Positions 11,216-22,600 of a stretch of 64,000 bases of DNA are shown piece by piece; position 1 is the first letter of the stretch; each line of letters opens with the position of its first letter. Both the position numbers and the translations under genes were made by a program. Source of the DNA: Amorphophallus konjac (lineage: Eukaryota; Streptophyta; Magnoliopsida; Alismatales; Araceae). A model generated the notes under the pieces. The model saw only the letters and a list, made by a program, of their open reading frames with translations, was not told the origin of the DNA and searched no databases. The stretch covers positions 226,306,641 through 226,370,640 of the forward strand of contig CM040126.1 of assembly GCA_022559845.1 (NCBI GenBank), written 5' to 3'.

Positions 11216-11979
11216 TCTGTAGCCCAATTAAGAGCAGTCGAACTAGGCCCCTCAGGGCCTAACAAGGCTCAGCTCAGCCAAGTGACAGCCCCCTGGGGCC
11301 CACTTAGGCGAGAAAGTCCAATAAAAGATTCGCTCGAGGATACTACCTTCCTAGGCGGCCTCTAGGCTCGGAAGGCCCGAGCGTCGGTCAGGTCACAGGA
11401 AAGGTCCATGCCCGAGCCATCTCTCCGCCCAGGGGAGGAAGGCGCATGTCGACCAATCCGACCCATCTTTGTCCGAGCTAAGCCTACCGCCCGGATAGGG
11501 TTGGCCTCTCTGAGCTCGGTACGGCCGACGATTGCTTATCCATGTAGCCGTTAAGAGTCCTCTGTGAGCAGAAATTTATAAAGGTGAGGGACTCCAGCTC
11601 CCCAAGGTAATAACGCTCCCATGATAAGGCAATAAAAGCCCACGTCGAGGACGTAACCCCCACCTGAAACTCTTCGACTTACAGGACTCCAGAAGACGGC
11701 GCACTATTTAACCCAGGGATACCCTTCGGCGAAAGGTAAGGGCAATCACACGCTCAAAACTCCTGAGCAAGAACCACTTCACCCTTCTGGTGGAGAGGGA
11801 TCTCGCGCAGAAGCTACTTCCTCTCTATATTGCTCCCACCATAGCTCTACTGACTTAAGCATCGGAGGGTTTTCCCCAGGGACTCATCCATGGGCCCCTT
11901 GATCCGTTTCCCTTTCTTGCAGTTCACTATCTGGTGATCCACTGCACGCTCAGGACCAACGCGAGATCTTGCCTCTTCA
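11216..11979 (+). mobile_element. 3' LTR of the Tat element (+), right end truncated or uncertain
   Basis: Starts TGTAGCCCAATTAAGAGC after the PPT. It contains strong palindromes, for example arms TAGGCCC/GGGCCTA around CTCA (11246-11263), a TATA-like TATAAAGG at 11577, and the word TGACTTAAGCATCGGAGGG near 11850 that recurs in LTRs of this kind of element. It stops where homology to a different LTR begins (11980). No 5' copy exists in the window, so it is not certain whether the natural CA end is retained. Confidence 0.65.
11577..11584 (+). promoter_or_regulatory. TATA-like box of the Tat LTR
   Basis: TATAAAGG lies about 360 bp into the LTR and 395 bp before its visible end, a usual position for the retrotransposon promoter. 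No experimental support. Confidence 0.45.
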
Positions 11980-12159
11980 CTATTTTTACAAAAATTAGAA
12001 CCCCTTATCTTTTCTTTTATTAATTTCTTCACATGAGATTTAATAATTTAAGTGATAATTAACCGCATGTTTTTCTTTTATTTCTATTTATCAAATCTTA
12101 TTCCAATACATATTTCAAAATTTTAATTTTATATTTTATTATTTAACCAGGGTGTCACA
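11980..12159 (-). mobile_element. Truncated LTR of the minus-strand array (180 bp)
   Basis: Matches the last part (in + coordinates) of the full LTRs at 12849-16196 and 16885-20199, from CTATTTTTACAAAAATTAG to GGTGTCACA. On the minus strand it starts TGTGACACC directly after a PPT, so it is the first 180 bp of a 3' LTR. The rest is missing at the junction with the Tat LTR at 11979/11980. Confidence 0.85.
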
Positions 12160-12337
12160 TCCTCCCCCACTTCAAAGAATTTGGTCCCCAAAATCGTCGA
12201 TCGCCATTAACTATTCAAATAGTTAAACTAAGATGATCTTATCTATTCAAAATAACATGTTAATCATACAACTAATGGAATGCAAAAGAATTTAACTATA
12301 GTTAAGGATGAGGGAGAACGATACCTTATATAATTCC

Positions 12338-12616
12338 TCATTTGATAGAAATCGGTTCTAATTCTCCTTGTATTTTTGCTTGTGGAAGTAGCTTAGGGCA
12401 ATTAGCCATTATATGATCTTTATTTCCGCAATGAAGACACGCTCCGCTCCTTCGCCAGCACTCCTTGATTAGATGACCAATTTTGTGACAGTGAAAATAT
12501 TTCATTTGCGAAAGGTTATTCTTTTTCTTCTTATTACTTCGAATTTCTTTACGACAGACTCGCCACCATTTAACGGAACCGGACCTTAGCTTACTCGTGG
12601 ACCCTCTCACTTTCAT
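12338..12616 (-). CDS. Gag C-terminal fragment with CCHC zinc knuckle, 92 codons
   Basis: Opens with an ATG at 12616. The basic N-terminal half (RSNKKKKNN) is followed by two knuckle-like motifs. The first, CHKIGHLIKEC, lacks the leading Cys pair. The second, CLHCGNKDHIMANC, is a complete CX2CX4HX4C nucleic-acid-binding knuckle. A stop follows PISIK, where the parent Gag would continue toward protease. The CWRRSGACLHCG context matches the Gag of the other Tekay-like elements in this window. This could be a remnant or a small expressed peptide; nothing here decides that. Confidence 0.6.
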   Translation of the reverse strand: MKVRGSTSKLRSGSVKWWRVCRKEIRSNKKKKNNLSQMKYFHCHKIGHLIKECWRRSGACLHCGNKDHIMANCPKLLPQAKIQGELEPISIK

Positions 12617-12831
12617 GTCAAAAGAAGCTTAAATACCTGCAAAATAATTATAAGGTTAAAAATTTTATTATCCTTACGCGTCGTGCTACACAATCTTATT
12701 CATATTTTATTACTTAACTTGAGGCACTACCCGATCTCACCTTGTGACATGAATGGATGACACAGATTACACGACCTATTACTTAGGGTAACCTATACTT
12801 ATGGACAAGAACCTAGGACTCAAACAACCAA

Positions 12832-12844
12832 GGCTCTGATACCA
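12832..12844 (-). other. Primer binding site, tRNA-iMet type
   Basis: On the minus strand the sequence is TGGTATCAGAGCC, the complement of the 3' end of plant initiator methionine tRNA. It lies four bases inside the LTR end at 12849, the correct place for minus-strand DNA priming. Confidence 0.85.
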
Positions 12845-13954
12845 CTTCTATCACGTCCCGAAACGATGGCAACGGGAAGTAGTGCTCGGAACATGGCAGC
12901 GAAACAGTCATGATTACAAGAGCAAAAATAAATAAATACAAAATAATATTCAAACACATGGAGACCATTAATTTGAGAAAAAAATAATTTTTATTGATAT
13001 TTGAAAATTGAATTACAATTTAACCCATTTTTTTAGAAGACTCAAAAAGAAAAGAAAATAAAGAAAAGAAAATAGCAAGACCCACTATACTAACTAGACT
13101 CAAGAAAATAAAAGACTCAGTCTCATGCATCCAGGTTCACTCGATCACGTTAACCCGTTCTCAGTTGCAAACGTTCCTTCTACTGCGTTACTTGAAAAGG
13201 ATGGAAAAGGGGGGGGTGAGCGAGAAGCTCAGTAGAAATTACTCTCTATCATCAGGCAAATTTAAGTAATTAACCATTTTATGAATGCATAAATAATGCG
13301 AGAAACTCAAATAAGCAAACTAAGTAACCAACAAGATCAGAAGATAATCGATAGATAAATGGAAAGGAATATTACAAGTCCAGATATCAAGCACCTTTAA
13401 CAATAACTTCCCAATAAATGGCCATTTCAAGTCAAGTCAAATCGAGTCATGTCACGCAAGCAAGTACTTCACGCTTTCAAGCATGAATAGCAAGTTTCAC
13501 GAGAATGTGGAATGTCGTAGACTCACACGCTAGATAGTACTCGGTGACAATGCCACACCCAGTCATTTCACCTCTCTGGGGTACAGGTACATTTCGGGTG
13601 CTCCTCCAAGGACCAAACTGGGCCCTTAATATGATTGCATTGGCATTGATTTGTTTGGATCGTAGATCCCACGAAATCTAGACATCCACGAATAATAATG
13701 GCCAAGAGTTCCAAGATCAAGCTCATGGAATCAAGGTAAAATACGTAAGAATATTGATTTTCTTAAGATTCCAAACAATAAGCTCATTAATCGAGAGGAA
13801 TAGTCATTCAAAGGAATTTCTTTAGAATTGATAATTGTCATCAATAGACCTAACAATAGGTCAAAACTCGAGGTGCAATAGCCTGGATAGGCTAGAGCGG
13901 CTCACACATATCAAAACCATGAAAATAGTAATTTTCGGAAGGCTTGAATGTGAA

Positions 13955-14090
13955 ACGGTCTGCAAAGGACTGCTAAGCTATAAAAACGGTGTAGCCAAGG
14001 CCGCTATCATAACACAATGGTCCCTCAAGTGCCGCTAAGCATAGAAAATGGTATGAGTATGGCCACAACCCTTATAGAGCAGGGGCAGAT
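13955..14090. repeat. Short-palindrome array, GGTC/GGCCGC type, left block
   Basis: Four successive units of about 24 nt have a left arm ACGGTC, ACGGTG, ATGGTC or ATGGTA and a right arm GACTGC, GGCCGC, TGCCGC or GGCCAC, with loops of 6-9 nt that differ each time. Equivalent units occur in the sister LTR at 17975-18095. Confidence 0.65.
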
Positions 14091-14599
14091 CCTAAACTCG
14101 CAATTTCAGTAGAATCGAGAGGGTTCAAGTATTAGGGTACACCTGCCTAGTGTCCTAGTGGGAATCCCAGGCTCGTGGTGGCTTATGGAGGCCTCGGAAC
14201 ATGAACACCTAGTCCGGCAGAAGGAATATCCGATGGAGAGGTAATTCGATGCCCAAGAATTCAATAGCCCACAATCAATGAAAAACGATGTATTCGGTCC
14301 AGTCGCCACCACCGGAGTGGCACGACCTTGAAACAAACTTAATAAGACAGCAAGGTGATAATGGAATAATAAGAAGGAAAGGCGAAACTACCATTTAATT
14401 ACTCTACTCATTCTCAATCGTAAGATAGCAAGAGTGATGATCATGGAGGAATAATCATGAAGAAATTAACCTTGGATCATTAATTTCATTTGTCCTAATT
14501 AACAGTGTGATGTTTAACATAAAATCCCTACCAGTAAATTATGTAACATTTATTAACAATGCATAACACGCCGTAACCAAATGGACTAATTACATAACA

Positions 14600-14890
14600 A
14601 CAGAGGTTAGCGATCTGGCAAATGGCCGCCACTAAACAAAGGTGATCTGACTAGGGCCACGTTCCGAGAAGAAACGGTCTAAAGGGGGCCGCCACACTGA
14701 TATAAACGATCTAAATGGGGGCCGACATACAAATATAAACGTTCTAAATGGGGGCCGCATACAGAATGACATGGTCTTGGAGAGACCGCTATTCAAATAA
14801 ACAAATTTTTAATTTTGGAAACCGACACGTAAAAGCGGTCTATCGCGTGGCCGCCACTCTAGTAGCAGTTCCTGGAAGGACTGCTTAATA
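14600..14890. repeat. Short-palindrome array, GCGGTC/GGCCGC type, right block
   Basis: About eight units, for example AAACGGTCTAAAGGGGGCCG, near 14606, 14641, 14675, 14708, 14737, 14770, 14833 and 14867. Arms are variants of GCGGTC and GGCCGC or GACCGC. The sister LTR (18650-18885) has the same block with one unit fewer, so copy number changes between sister LTRs. Confidence 0.7.
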
Positions 14891-15372
14891 CTCACCACGC
14901 CCAGGAAACCAGCAGATCCGACAGACGTCCAATAAAAGACTAATTTCGATCTATACACTCCATAAAAATTGCGTAAATTATTATCATTCGAAAGAGGACT
15001 TAAAAACACACAATATAGGATGATCAATTTATGGATTTAACTACGATTAGCCTACCTAAATCAAGCGGGAAATGAACGGTAAAAACCCTAATCGCATGTT
15101 CACAATGAAACAAGTAATACATAAGATATGGTTGATAAAAATTAGGCAAAATGGATTCAAATGAAAGCTAAGAAAAAGCTCTATACGATCATGTTAATTA
15201 ATTAGATTGGGCCTGAGAGAAACTTACCTTAATTGAAGAAGAAAGGGACGATGCGTAAAACCCTAATCCGTGAACATGTCGTCGATCCTCGCCCTAATTC
15301 ACCCTCGATCGGCCACCACAGGTCGCGCCGCTAGTTGGGAGACCAAATAGAGGTCTAGGGCTGTCGAAGCCC

Positions 15373-15382
15373 TCTAGTTATA
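15373..15382 (-). promoter_or_regulatory. TATA-like box of the array LTR
   Basis: The minus strand reads CCCTATAACTAGAGGGC, matching the position and context of CCCTATAAATAG in the plus-oriented LTRs at 51052 and 56821. The A-to-C change in the box may weaken it. Confidence 0.45.
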
Positions 15383-16196
15383 GGGTGTATGGAGGGCTCT
15401 AGCGATCAAATTGGACTCGAGAGTCCAACGGGGAAAACTTCACCGAGAATCTCGCACTTTGACCAAATCCACGCTGTCGCCGTCGAGAGAAGGCTCTAGA
15501 TGCTAGGGTTTCGAAGGGAAAATGAGCTCCTAGGGCTAACCTTTCGATTGGGCCTAGTTTGGTTAAGAATTGGGCTCCAATTAAGCCGATTAAGGTTATT
15601 ATATTGAAATAACGAATTTGGCCATTAATTCTTTAATCCAGCCTAAATAAATTTTTATTAGGGGTTGGCCCAGTTGACAATATTGTTTAACATTTCTTTC
15701 TGTATAGGAATATAATTTTTTAATATTTTTAAAAATTAGTCGAAACTTTGGCCTACGGGTGAAATTCAATTAATTTAATTTATACCTATTAAATTCAAAT
15801 CATCATAGAAAAATTTGATTGCATCTTGGAATATGAAGTTCTTTTTTTATGATTATTGTATAAGAATAATTATTCTTTTTATTGATATAATTTGGCCACT
15901 TTCAAAATAAATAATATGCTTTAACTTAGAAAACTATTGAAGTCATTAAATAGCAATTAATAACTTTAATCCGTTTTAATATATCTTATGTTGAATTAGT
16001 AATTCGATTAGTCATTCTATTTTTACAAAAATTAGATCCCCTTTTCTTTTCTTTTATATATTTCTTCACATGAGAGTTAATAATTTAACCGATTATTAAT
16101 CGCATGTTTTTCATTTATTTCTATTTATCAAATTTTATTCCAATACATATTTCAAAATTTTAATTTTATATTTTACTATTTAACCGGGGTGTTACA

Positions 16197-16884
16197 TCCT
16201 TCCCCACTTCAAGGAATTTGGTCCCCAAATACGTCGATCGCCATTAACTATTCAAATAGTTAAACTAAGATGATCTTATGTATTCAAAATAACATGTTAA
16301 TCATACAACTAATGGAATACAAAAGAATTTAACTATAGTTAAGGATAAGGGAGAATGATACCTTATATAATTCCTCATTTGATAGCAGTCGGTTCCAAAT
16401 CTCCTTGTGTTTTTGCTTGTGGAAGTAGCTTAGGGCAATTACCATTATATAATCTTTATTTCCGCAATGAAGACACGCTCCGCTCCTTCGCCAGCACTCC
16501 TTGATTAGATGATCAATTTTGTGACAATGAAAACATTTCATTTGCGAAAGGTTATTCTCTTTCTTCTTATTACTTCGAATTTCTTTACAACGGACTCACC
16601 ACCTTTTAACAGAACCGGACCTTAGCTTACTCGTGGACCCTCTCGCTTTCATGCCAAAAGAAGCTTAAATACATGTAAAATAATTATAAGGTTAAAAATT
16701 TTATTATCCTTACGCATCGTGCTACGTAATCTTATACATATTTTATTACTTAACCCGAGACACTACCCGATCTCACTTGGTGACATGAATGGATGACACA
16801 GATTACACGACCTATTACTTAGGGTAACCTATACTTATGGACAAGAACCTAGGACAAAAAAAACCGAGGCTCTGATACCACTTC
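16197..16884 (-). mobile_element. Reduced internal domain 2 (688 bp)
   Basis: Same composition as internal domain 1: primer site at the right (GGCTCTGATACCA, 16868-16880), Gag zinc-knuckle remnant (16541-16329) and PPT at 16197-16209 abutting LTR 12849-16196. The knuckle frame is damaged: the last knuckle reads CLHCGNKDYIMVIA, losing the His and the last Cys through a base change and a one-base deletion. Confidence 0.8.
16329..16541 (-). pseudogene. Gag zinc-knuckle fragment, frameshifted
   Basis: Homologous to the fragment at 12338-12616 but with His to Tyr in the second knuckle and a frameshift just after it, so the downstream peptide differs. The upstream Lys-rich part carries further changes, and the frame is closed above the Met at 16541. 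Confidence 0.7.
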
Positions 16885-19800
16885 TGTCACGCCCCGAAAC
16901 AATAGCAACGGGAAGTAGTGTTCGGAACGTGGCAGCGAAATAGTCATGATTACAAGAGCAAAAATAAATAAACACAAAATAATATTCAAACACATGGAGA
17001 CCATTAATTTGAGCAAAAAATATTTTTTATTGATATTTTGAAATTGAATTACAATTTAACCCATTTTTTTTAGAAACTCAAAAAGAAAAGAGAATAAGGA
17101 AAAGAAAATAGCAAGACCCACTATACTAACTAGACTCAATAAAATAAAAGACTCAAGTCTCATGCCTCCTGGTTCACTCGATCACGTTGACCCATTCTCA
17201 GTTGCAAACGTTCCTTCTACCACGTTACATGAAAAGGATGGAAAAAGGGGGGTGAGCGAAAAGCTCAGTAGGAGTTACACTCTATCATCAGGCAAATTTA
17301 AGTAATTAACCATTTTATGAATGCGAGAAACTCAAATAAGCAAACTAAGTAACCAACAAGATCAGAAGATAATCGATAGATAAATGGAAAGGAATATTAC
17401 AAGTCGAGATATCAAGCACCATTAACAAGAACTTCCCAATAAATGGCCATTTCAAGTCAAGTCAAATCGAGTCATGTCACGCAAGTAAGTACTTCACGCT
17501 TTCAAGCATGAATAGCAAGTTTCACGAGAATGTGAATGTCGTAGAATCACACGCTAGATAGTACTCGGTGACAATGCCACACCTAGTCATTTCACCTCCC
17601 CGGGGTACAAGTACATTTCGGGTGCTCCTCCAAGGACCAGATTGGGCCGTTAATATGATTGCATTGGCATTGATTTGTTTGGATCATAGATCCCACAAAA
17701 TCTAGACATCCACGAATAAAAATGGCCAAGAGTTCCAAGATCAAGCTCATGGAATCAAGGTAAAATGCGTAAGAATATTGATTTTCTTGAGATTCCAAAC
17801 AATAAGCTCATTAATCGAGAGGAATAGTCATTCAAAGGAATGACTTTAGAATGGATAATTGTCATCAATAGACCTAACAATAGGTCAAAACTCGAGGTGC
17901 AATAGCATGGATAGGCTAGAGCGGCTCACACATATCAAAACCATGAAAATAGTAATTTTTGGAAGGCTTGAATGAGAAACAGTCAGCAAAGGACTGCTAA
18001 GCTATAAAAACGGTCCAGCCATGGCCGCTATCATAACAAAATGGTCCCCCAAGGGCTGCTAAGCCCAGAAATAGGTCTGAGCATGGCCGCAACCCTTACA
18101 GAGTAGGGGCAGATCCTAAACTCGTAATTTCAGTCGAATCGAGAGGGTTCAGGTCTTAGGGTACAACCTGCCCGACGTCTTAGTGGAAATCCTAGGCTCG
18201 CGGGGGCTTATGGGGGCCTCGAAACATGAACACCTAGTCCGGCGGAAGGAATATCCAACAGAGAGGTAATTCGATGCCCAAGAATTCAATAGCTCACACT
18301 CAACGGAAAATGATGTATTCGGTCTAGTCACCACCACTGGAGTGGCACGACCTTAAAACAGACTTAATAAGACAACAAGGTGATAATGGAATAATGAGAA
18401 GGAAAGGTGAAACTAACATTTAATTACTCTACTCATTCTCAAGCATAAGATAGCAAGAGTGATCGATGATCATGGAGGAATAATAAAAAAGAAATTAACC
18501 TTGGATCATTAATTTCATTTGTCCTAATTAACAGTGTTGTTTAACATAAAATCCCTACCAGAAAATTATGTAACATGGATTAACAATGCATAACACGCCG
18601 TAATCAAATGGACTAATTACAGAACAACAGAAGTTAGCAGTCTGGCAGATGGCCGCCACTAAATAAAGGCGGTCTGACCAGGGCCACGTTCCGAGAAGAA
18701 ACGGTCTAAAGGGGGCCGCCACGCAGATATAAATGATCTAAATGGGGGCCACCATACACAATGAAACGGTCTAGGAGCGACCGAGCTTCAAATAAACAAA
18801 TTTTTAATTTTGGAAATTGACGCCTAAAAGCGGTCTATCGCGCGGCCGCCACTCTGGTAGCGGTTCCTGGAAGGACCGCTTAATACTCACCACGCCCAGG
18901 AAACCGGCAGATCCGACACACGTCCAATAAAAGACTAATTTCGATCTATACACTCCATAAAAATTGGGCAAATTATTATCAATCGAAAGAGGACTTAAAA
19001 ATACACAATATAGCATGATCAATTTAGGGATTTAACTACGGATAGCCTTCCTAAATCAAGCGGGAAAAGAACAATAAAAACCCTAATTGCATGTTCACAA
19101 TGAAACAAGTAATACGCAAGACATGGTTGATAAAAATTAGGCAAAATAGATTCAAATGAAAGCTAAGAACGAGCTCTATACGATCATGTTAATTAATTAG
19201 GTTGGGCCTAAGAGAAACCTACCTTAATTGAAGAAGAAAGGGACAACGCATAAAACTCTAATACCCGAACACGTCATCGATCCTCGCCCTAATTCACCCT
19301 TGATCGGCCACCACAGGTCGCGTCGATAGTTGGGAGACCAAATAGAGGTCTAGGGATGTCAAAGCCTTCTAGTTATAAGGTGTATGGAGGGTTCTAGCGA
19401 TCAAATTGGACTCGAGAGTCCAACGGGGAAAACTTCGCCGAGAATCTCGCACTTTGACAAAATCCACACCGCCGTCGTCGAGAGAAGGCTCTAGATGCTA
19501 GGATTTCGAAGGGAAAACGAGTTCCTAGGGTTAATTTTTTGATTGGGCCTAGTTTGGGCTCGTTTGGTTAAGAATTGGGCTCCAATTAAGCCGATTAAGG
19601 TTAATCTATTGAAATAACGAATTTGGTCATTAATTCTTTAATCCAGCCTAATAAAAATTTTATTAGGGGTCGGCCCAGTCGAAAATATTGTTTAACATTT
19701 CTTTCTCTATAGGAATATAATTTTTTCATATTTTTAGAAATTAGTCGAAACTTTGGCCTACACGTGAAATTCAATTAATTTAATGTATACCTATTAAATT

Positions 19801-20199
19801 CAAATCATCATAAAAAATTTGATTGCATCTTGGAATATGAAATTCTTTTTTATGATTATTGTATAAAAATAATTATTCTTTTTGTTGATATAATTTGACC
19901 ACTTTCAAAATAAATAATATTCTTTAACTAAGAAAATTATTGAAGTCATTAAATAGCAAGTTAATAACTTTAATCCATTTTAATATATCTTACGTTGAAT
20001 TAGTAATTCGATTAGTCATTCTATTTTTACAAGAATTAGATCCCTTTTCTTTTCTTTTATTTGATTCTTCACATGAGATTTAATAATTTAAGCGATAATT
20101 AACCACACGTTTTTCATTTATTTCTATTTATCAAATTTTATTCCAATACATATTTTAAAATTTTAATTTTATATTTTATTATTTAACTAGGGTGTTACA
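16885..20199 (-). mobile_element. Full LTR, right (5') copy of the array (3315 bp)
   Basis: In + coordinates it runs from TGTCACGCCCCG to GGTGTTACA, so the TG...CA ends are intact. It is close to the LTR at 12849-16196 throughout, with many single changes and small indels. To its right is the tail of a plus-oriented LTR (20200 on); the candidate 5-bp target repeat is TAGGC (20200-20204), with no partner because the other end of the array is truncated. Confidence 0.85.
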
Positions 20200-20438
20200 T
20201 AGGCGGTGAAGTCGATCTTGTTATGTAATTTTCTCTTTATTGAGTCTAGTGAATTATTATGTCAAAGAGTCAAGAGTCAGCTTGTAAACTTTGAATTATT
20301 ATGATCTAATAAAGTTGGATTTTTGAGTATATTATCTTGTTTTCACTCTTTGTGTGTGAATGTTTTACACTCTGATTATCTTGCTAGCTTGAGGCGTATT
20401 GCCAACTGTTCACGTTCCTGACTTTATTCCATTACATA
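20200..20438 (+). mobile_element. 3' end of the 5' LTR of the old plus-strand Tekay-like element
   Basis: The sequence resembles the last 300 bp of the plus-oriented solo LTR at 50500-53899: a TGTAATTTTC run, GAGTCT, AT-rich stretches, then TATTGCC...TTCACGTT. It continues after the inserted solo LTR at 23796 with ATATCTCGGGACGTGATA and then the primer site at 23823. The 5' part of this LTR is missing at the array junction. Confidence 0.65.
20434..20438. repeat. Target-site duplication of solo LTR 20439-23795 (left)
   Basis: ACATA, matched by AAATA at 23796-23800 with one mismatch. It marks insertion of the minus-strand LTR into the plus-oriented LTR. Confidence 0.6.
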
Positions 20439-21529
20439 TGTCACGTCCCGAACCGATAGTAGCGGGAAGCGATGCTCGGAACGTTGCAGCGAAACAGTCA
20501 TGATAATTATGACAGAAAATAAATAAACACAATAAATAATATTCAAACACATGGAGACCATTGATTTGAGAAAATTATAGTTTTATTGATATTTGGAAAT
20601 TGAATTATAATTTGACTCAATTTTTACAATAATAGACTCAATGAAAGAAATAAAGAAGAGAAAATAACAAGACCCACTATACTAACTAGACTCAAGAAAA
20701 TAAAAAGACTCTGGTCTCTAAGTTCCAGGTTCACTCGATCACGCTGGCCCGAGCCCAGTTGCAAACGTTCCATCTACCGAGTTACCGGAAAAGGATGGAA
20801 ATAAGGGGGGTGAGTAAGAAGCTCAGTAGAAATTACTCTCTATCATCAGACAGATTTAAGTAATTAACCATTTTATCAATACATGAATAATTAATGCGAG
20901 AAACTCAAATAAAGTAAACTAGTAACCAGAAGTCAATCGATAGACAAATGGAAATGAACAATTGCATGTCGAGATATCAAGCACCAATAACAAGCACTTT
21001 CCAATGAATGGCCATTTATCAAGTCAAGTCACGCAAGCAAGTACCTCACGCTTTAAGCATGAATAGCAAGTATCACGAGAATGTGGAATGTCGTAGACTC
21101 AACATGCTAGCTAGTACTCGGTGACAATGCCGCACCTAGTCATTCACCTCCCCGGGGATCAAGTACTTTTCGGGTGCTCCTCCCAGGACCAGGCTGGGCC
21201 CTTAAATGTGATTGCCTTGGTATTGATTTATTTGGATCATAGATCCCACGAAATCTAGACATCCATAATGTTTAATGGCTAAGAGTTCCAAGATCAAGCT
21301 CATGTAATCAAGGTAGAATGCGTAAGAAATATTGATTATTCTTGAGTTCCAAACGATAAGCTCATTAATCAAGAGGAATAGTCATTTAAAGAAATGACTT
21401 TAGGAAGGATGAATGTCATCAATATACCTAACAATAGGTCAAATGTGAGGTATAATAGCCTAGTTAGGCTAAAGTAGCTTTCACATATCAAAACCGTGAA
21501 AACATCAATTTTTAGAAAAGCTAGAATGT

Positions 21530-21790
21530 GAAACGGTCAGCAAAGGACCGCTAAGATAGGGAAATGGCCTAATCAAGACCGCATGTACACGAAAAATGGT
21601 CTAATCAGGACTGCGTGCAATTGGCAATGGTCAACACCGGACCGTTCAAGTGGTATGACTCGCCAGAAAACATGAGTGACCAAGCCCAGGGAAAAATGGT
21701 CCTGGACTGACTGCTAGACCAACCTAGCGGTCCAGAAATGGCCGCTAAGGTCAGAAAACAGTCTGAACATGGCCGCGACCATTACAGAGC
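21530..21790. repeat. Short-palindrome array in solo LTR, left block
   Basis: Units include AACGGTC...GACCGC, AATGGCC...GACCGC, AATGGTC...GACTGC and AGCGGTC...GGCCGC. Spacers vary and arms are conserved. There are more units here than in the array LTRs, evidence for repeated gain and loss. Confidence 0.65.
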
Positions 21791-22309
21791 AGGGCTGACC
21801 CAAAAATCATAATTTTGGTCAATTAGGAGGGTTCAGGACTTAAGGTACAACCCGCCTAGTGTCCTAGTGGGAATTCCAGGCTCGCGGGGGCTTACGGAGG
21901 CCTTGGAACATGAACACCTAGTCCGGCGGAAGGAATATCGATGGAGAGGTAATTCGATGCCCAAGAATTCAATAGCTCACAATCAACGAAAAAATGAGAT
22001 ATTCGGTCCAGTCGCCACCACCGGAGTGGCACGACCTTAAAACAGATTCAATAAGACAGCAAGGTGATCATAGAAATAATAAGAAGGAAAGGCGAAACTA
22101 ACATTAATTACTCTACTCATTTCAATCATAAGATATCAAGAACGATAATCATAGAGGAATAATCATGAATAAGATTAACTTAGATCATAAAATTCCATTT
22201 TCCTAGTTAACCGTGTGATATTTAATATAAAAGTCCTACCAGCAAGTTATGTAACATGGATTAACAATGCATAATATGCCGAAGTCAAATGAACAACACA
22301 GGGTAGAAA

Positions 22310-22600
22310 ATGGTCATAGAGCAGACCGCCAGAAGCCTAAAACGGTCAAGGGTAAGGCCGCTTAGCCTACTTAGCGGTCAAACTTACGGCCGCTAGATCG
22401 ACAGTGCAAAATAGGATCCTTGCGGTCTATCGGGTGACCTCTAGACATATAAGCGGTCTATTGGAAGACCGTTAAGCCCAGCGTAGCCCTAATAAGGAGC
22501 AAATGGTCTGTCACGGGGCCGCTAGACCATGCAAACGGTCTATCATGCGAACGCTAAAAACCAGGCGGTCTCTGGAAGGACGTTTCATCCAACCCGAGCC
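22310..22600. repeat. Short-palindrome array in solo LTR, right block
   Basis: About eight to ten units such as AACGGTCAAGGGTAAGGCCG, AGCGGTCTATTGGAAGACCG and AATGGTC...GGCCGC. Several arms pair over 6-7 nt. Confidence 0.7.

Larger units (their letters stand above)
12160..12848 (-). mobile_element. Reduced internal domain 1 (689 bp) of a Tekay-like element
   Basis: On the minus strand it runs from a tRNA-iMet primer binding site (12832-12844) through a leader and a short Gag zinc-knuckle ORF (12616-12338) to a PPT (AAGTGGGGGAGGA, + coordinates 12160-12172) that abuts the LTR at 12159. Capsid, protease, RT, RNase H, integrase and chromodomain are all absent. The same layout occurs at 16197-16884, so the deletion was in the source element or was copied by recombination. 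Confidence 0.8.
12849..16196 (-). mobile_element. Full LTR, middle copy of the array (3348 bp)
   Basis: On the minus strand it begins TGTAACACCCCGG after the PPT at 16197 and ends at the primer site side with CGGGACGTGATA, where the expected CA is changed to TA. It contains palindrome arrays at 13955-14090 and 14600-14890 on both sides of a conserved block (14110-14270), a second conserved block near 13588-13640 and a TATA-like site near 15373. It is shared by the two flanking internal domains, so the whole is an LTR-int-LTR-int-LTR array rather than two independent elements. Confidence 0.85.
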
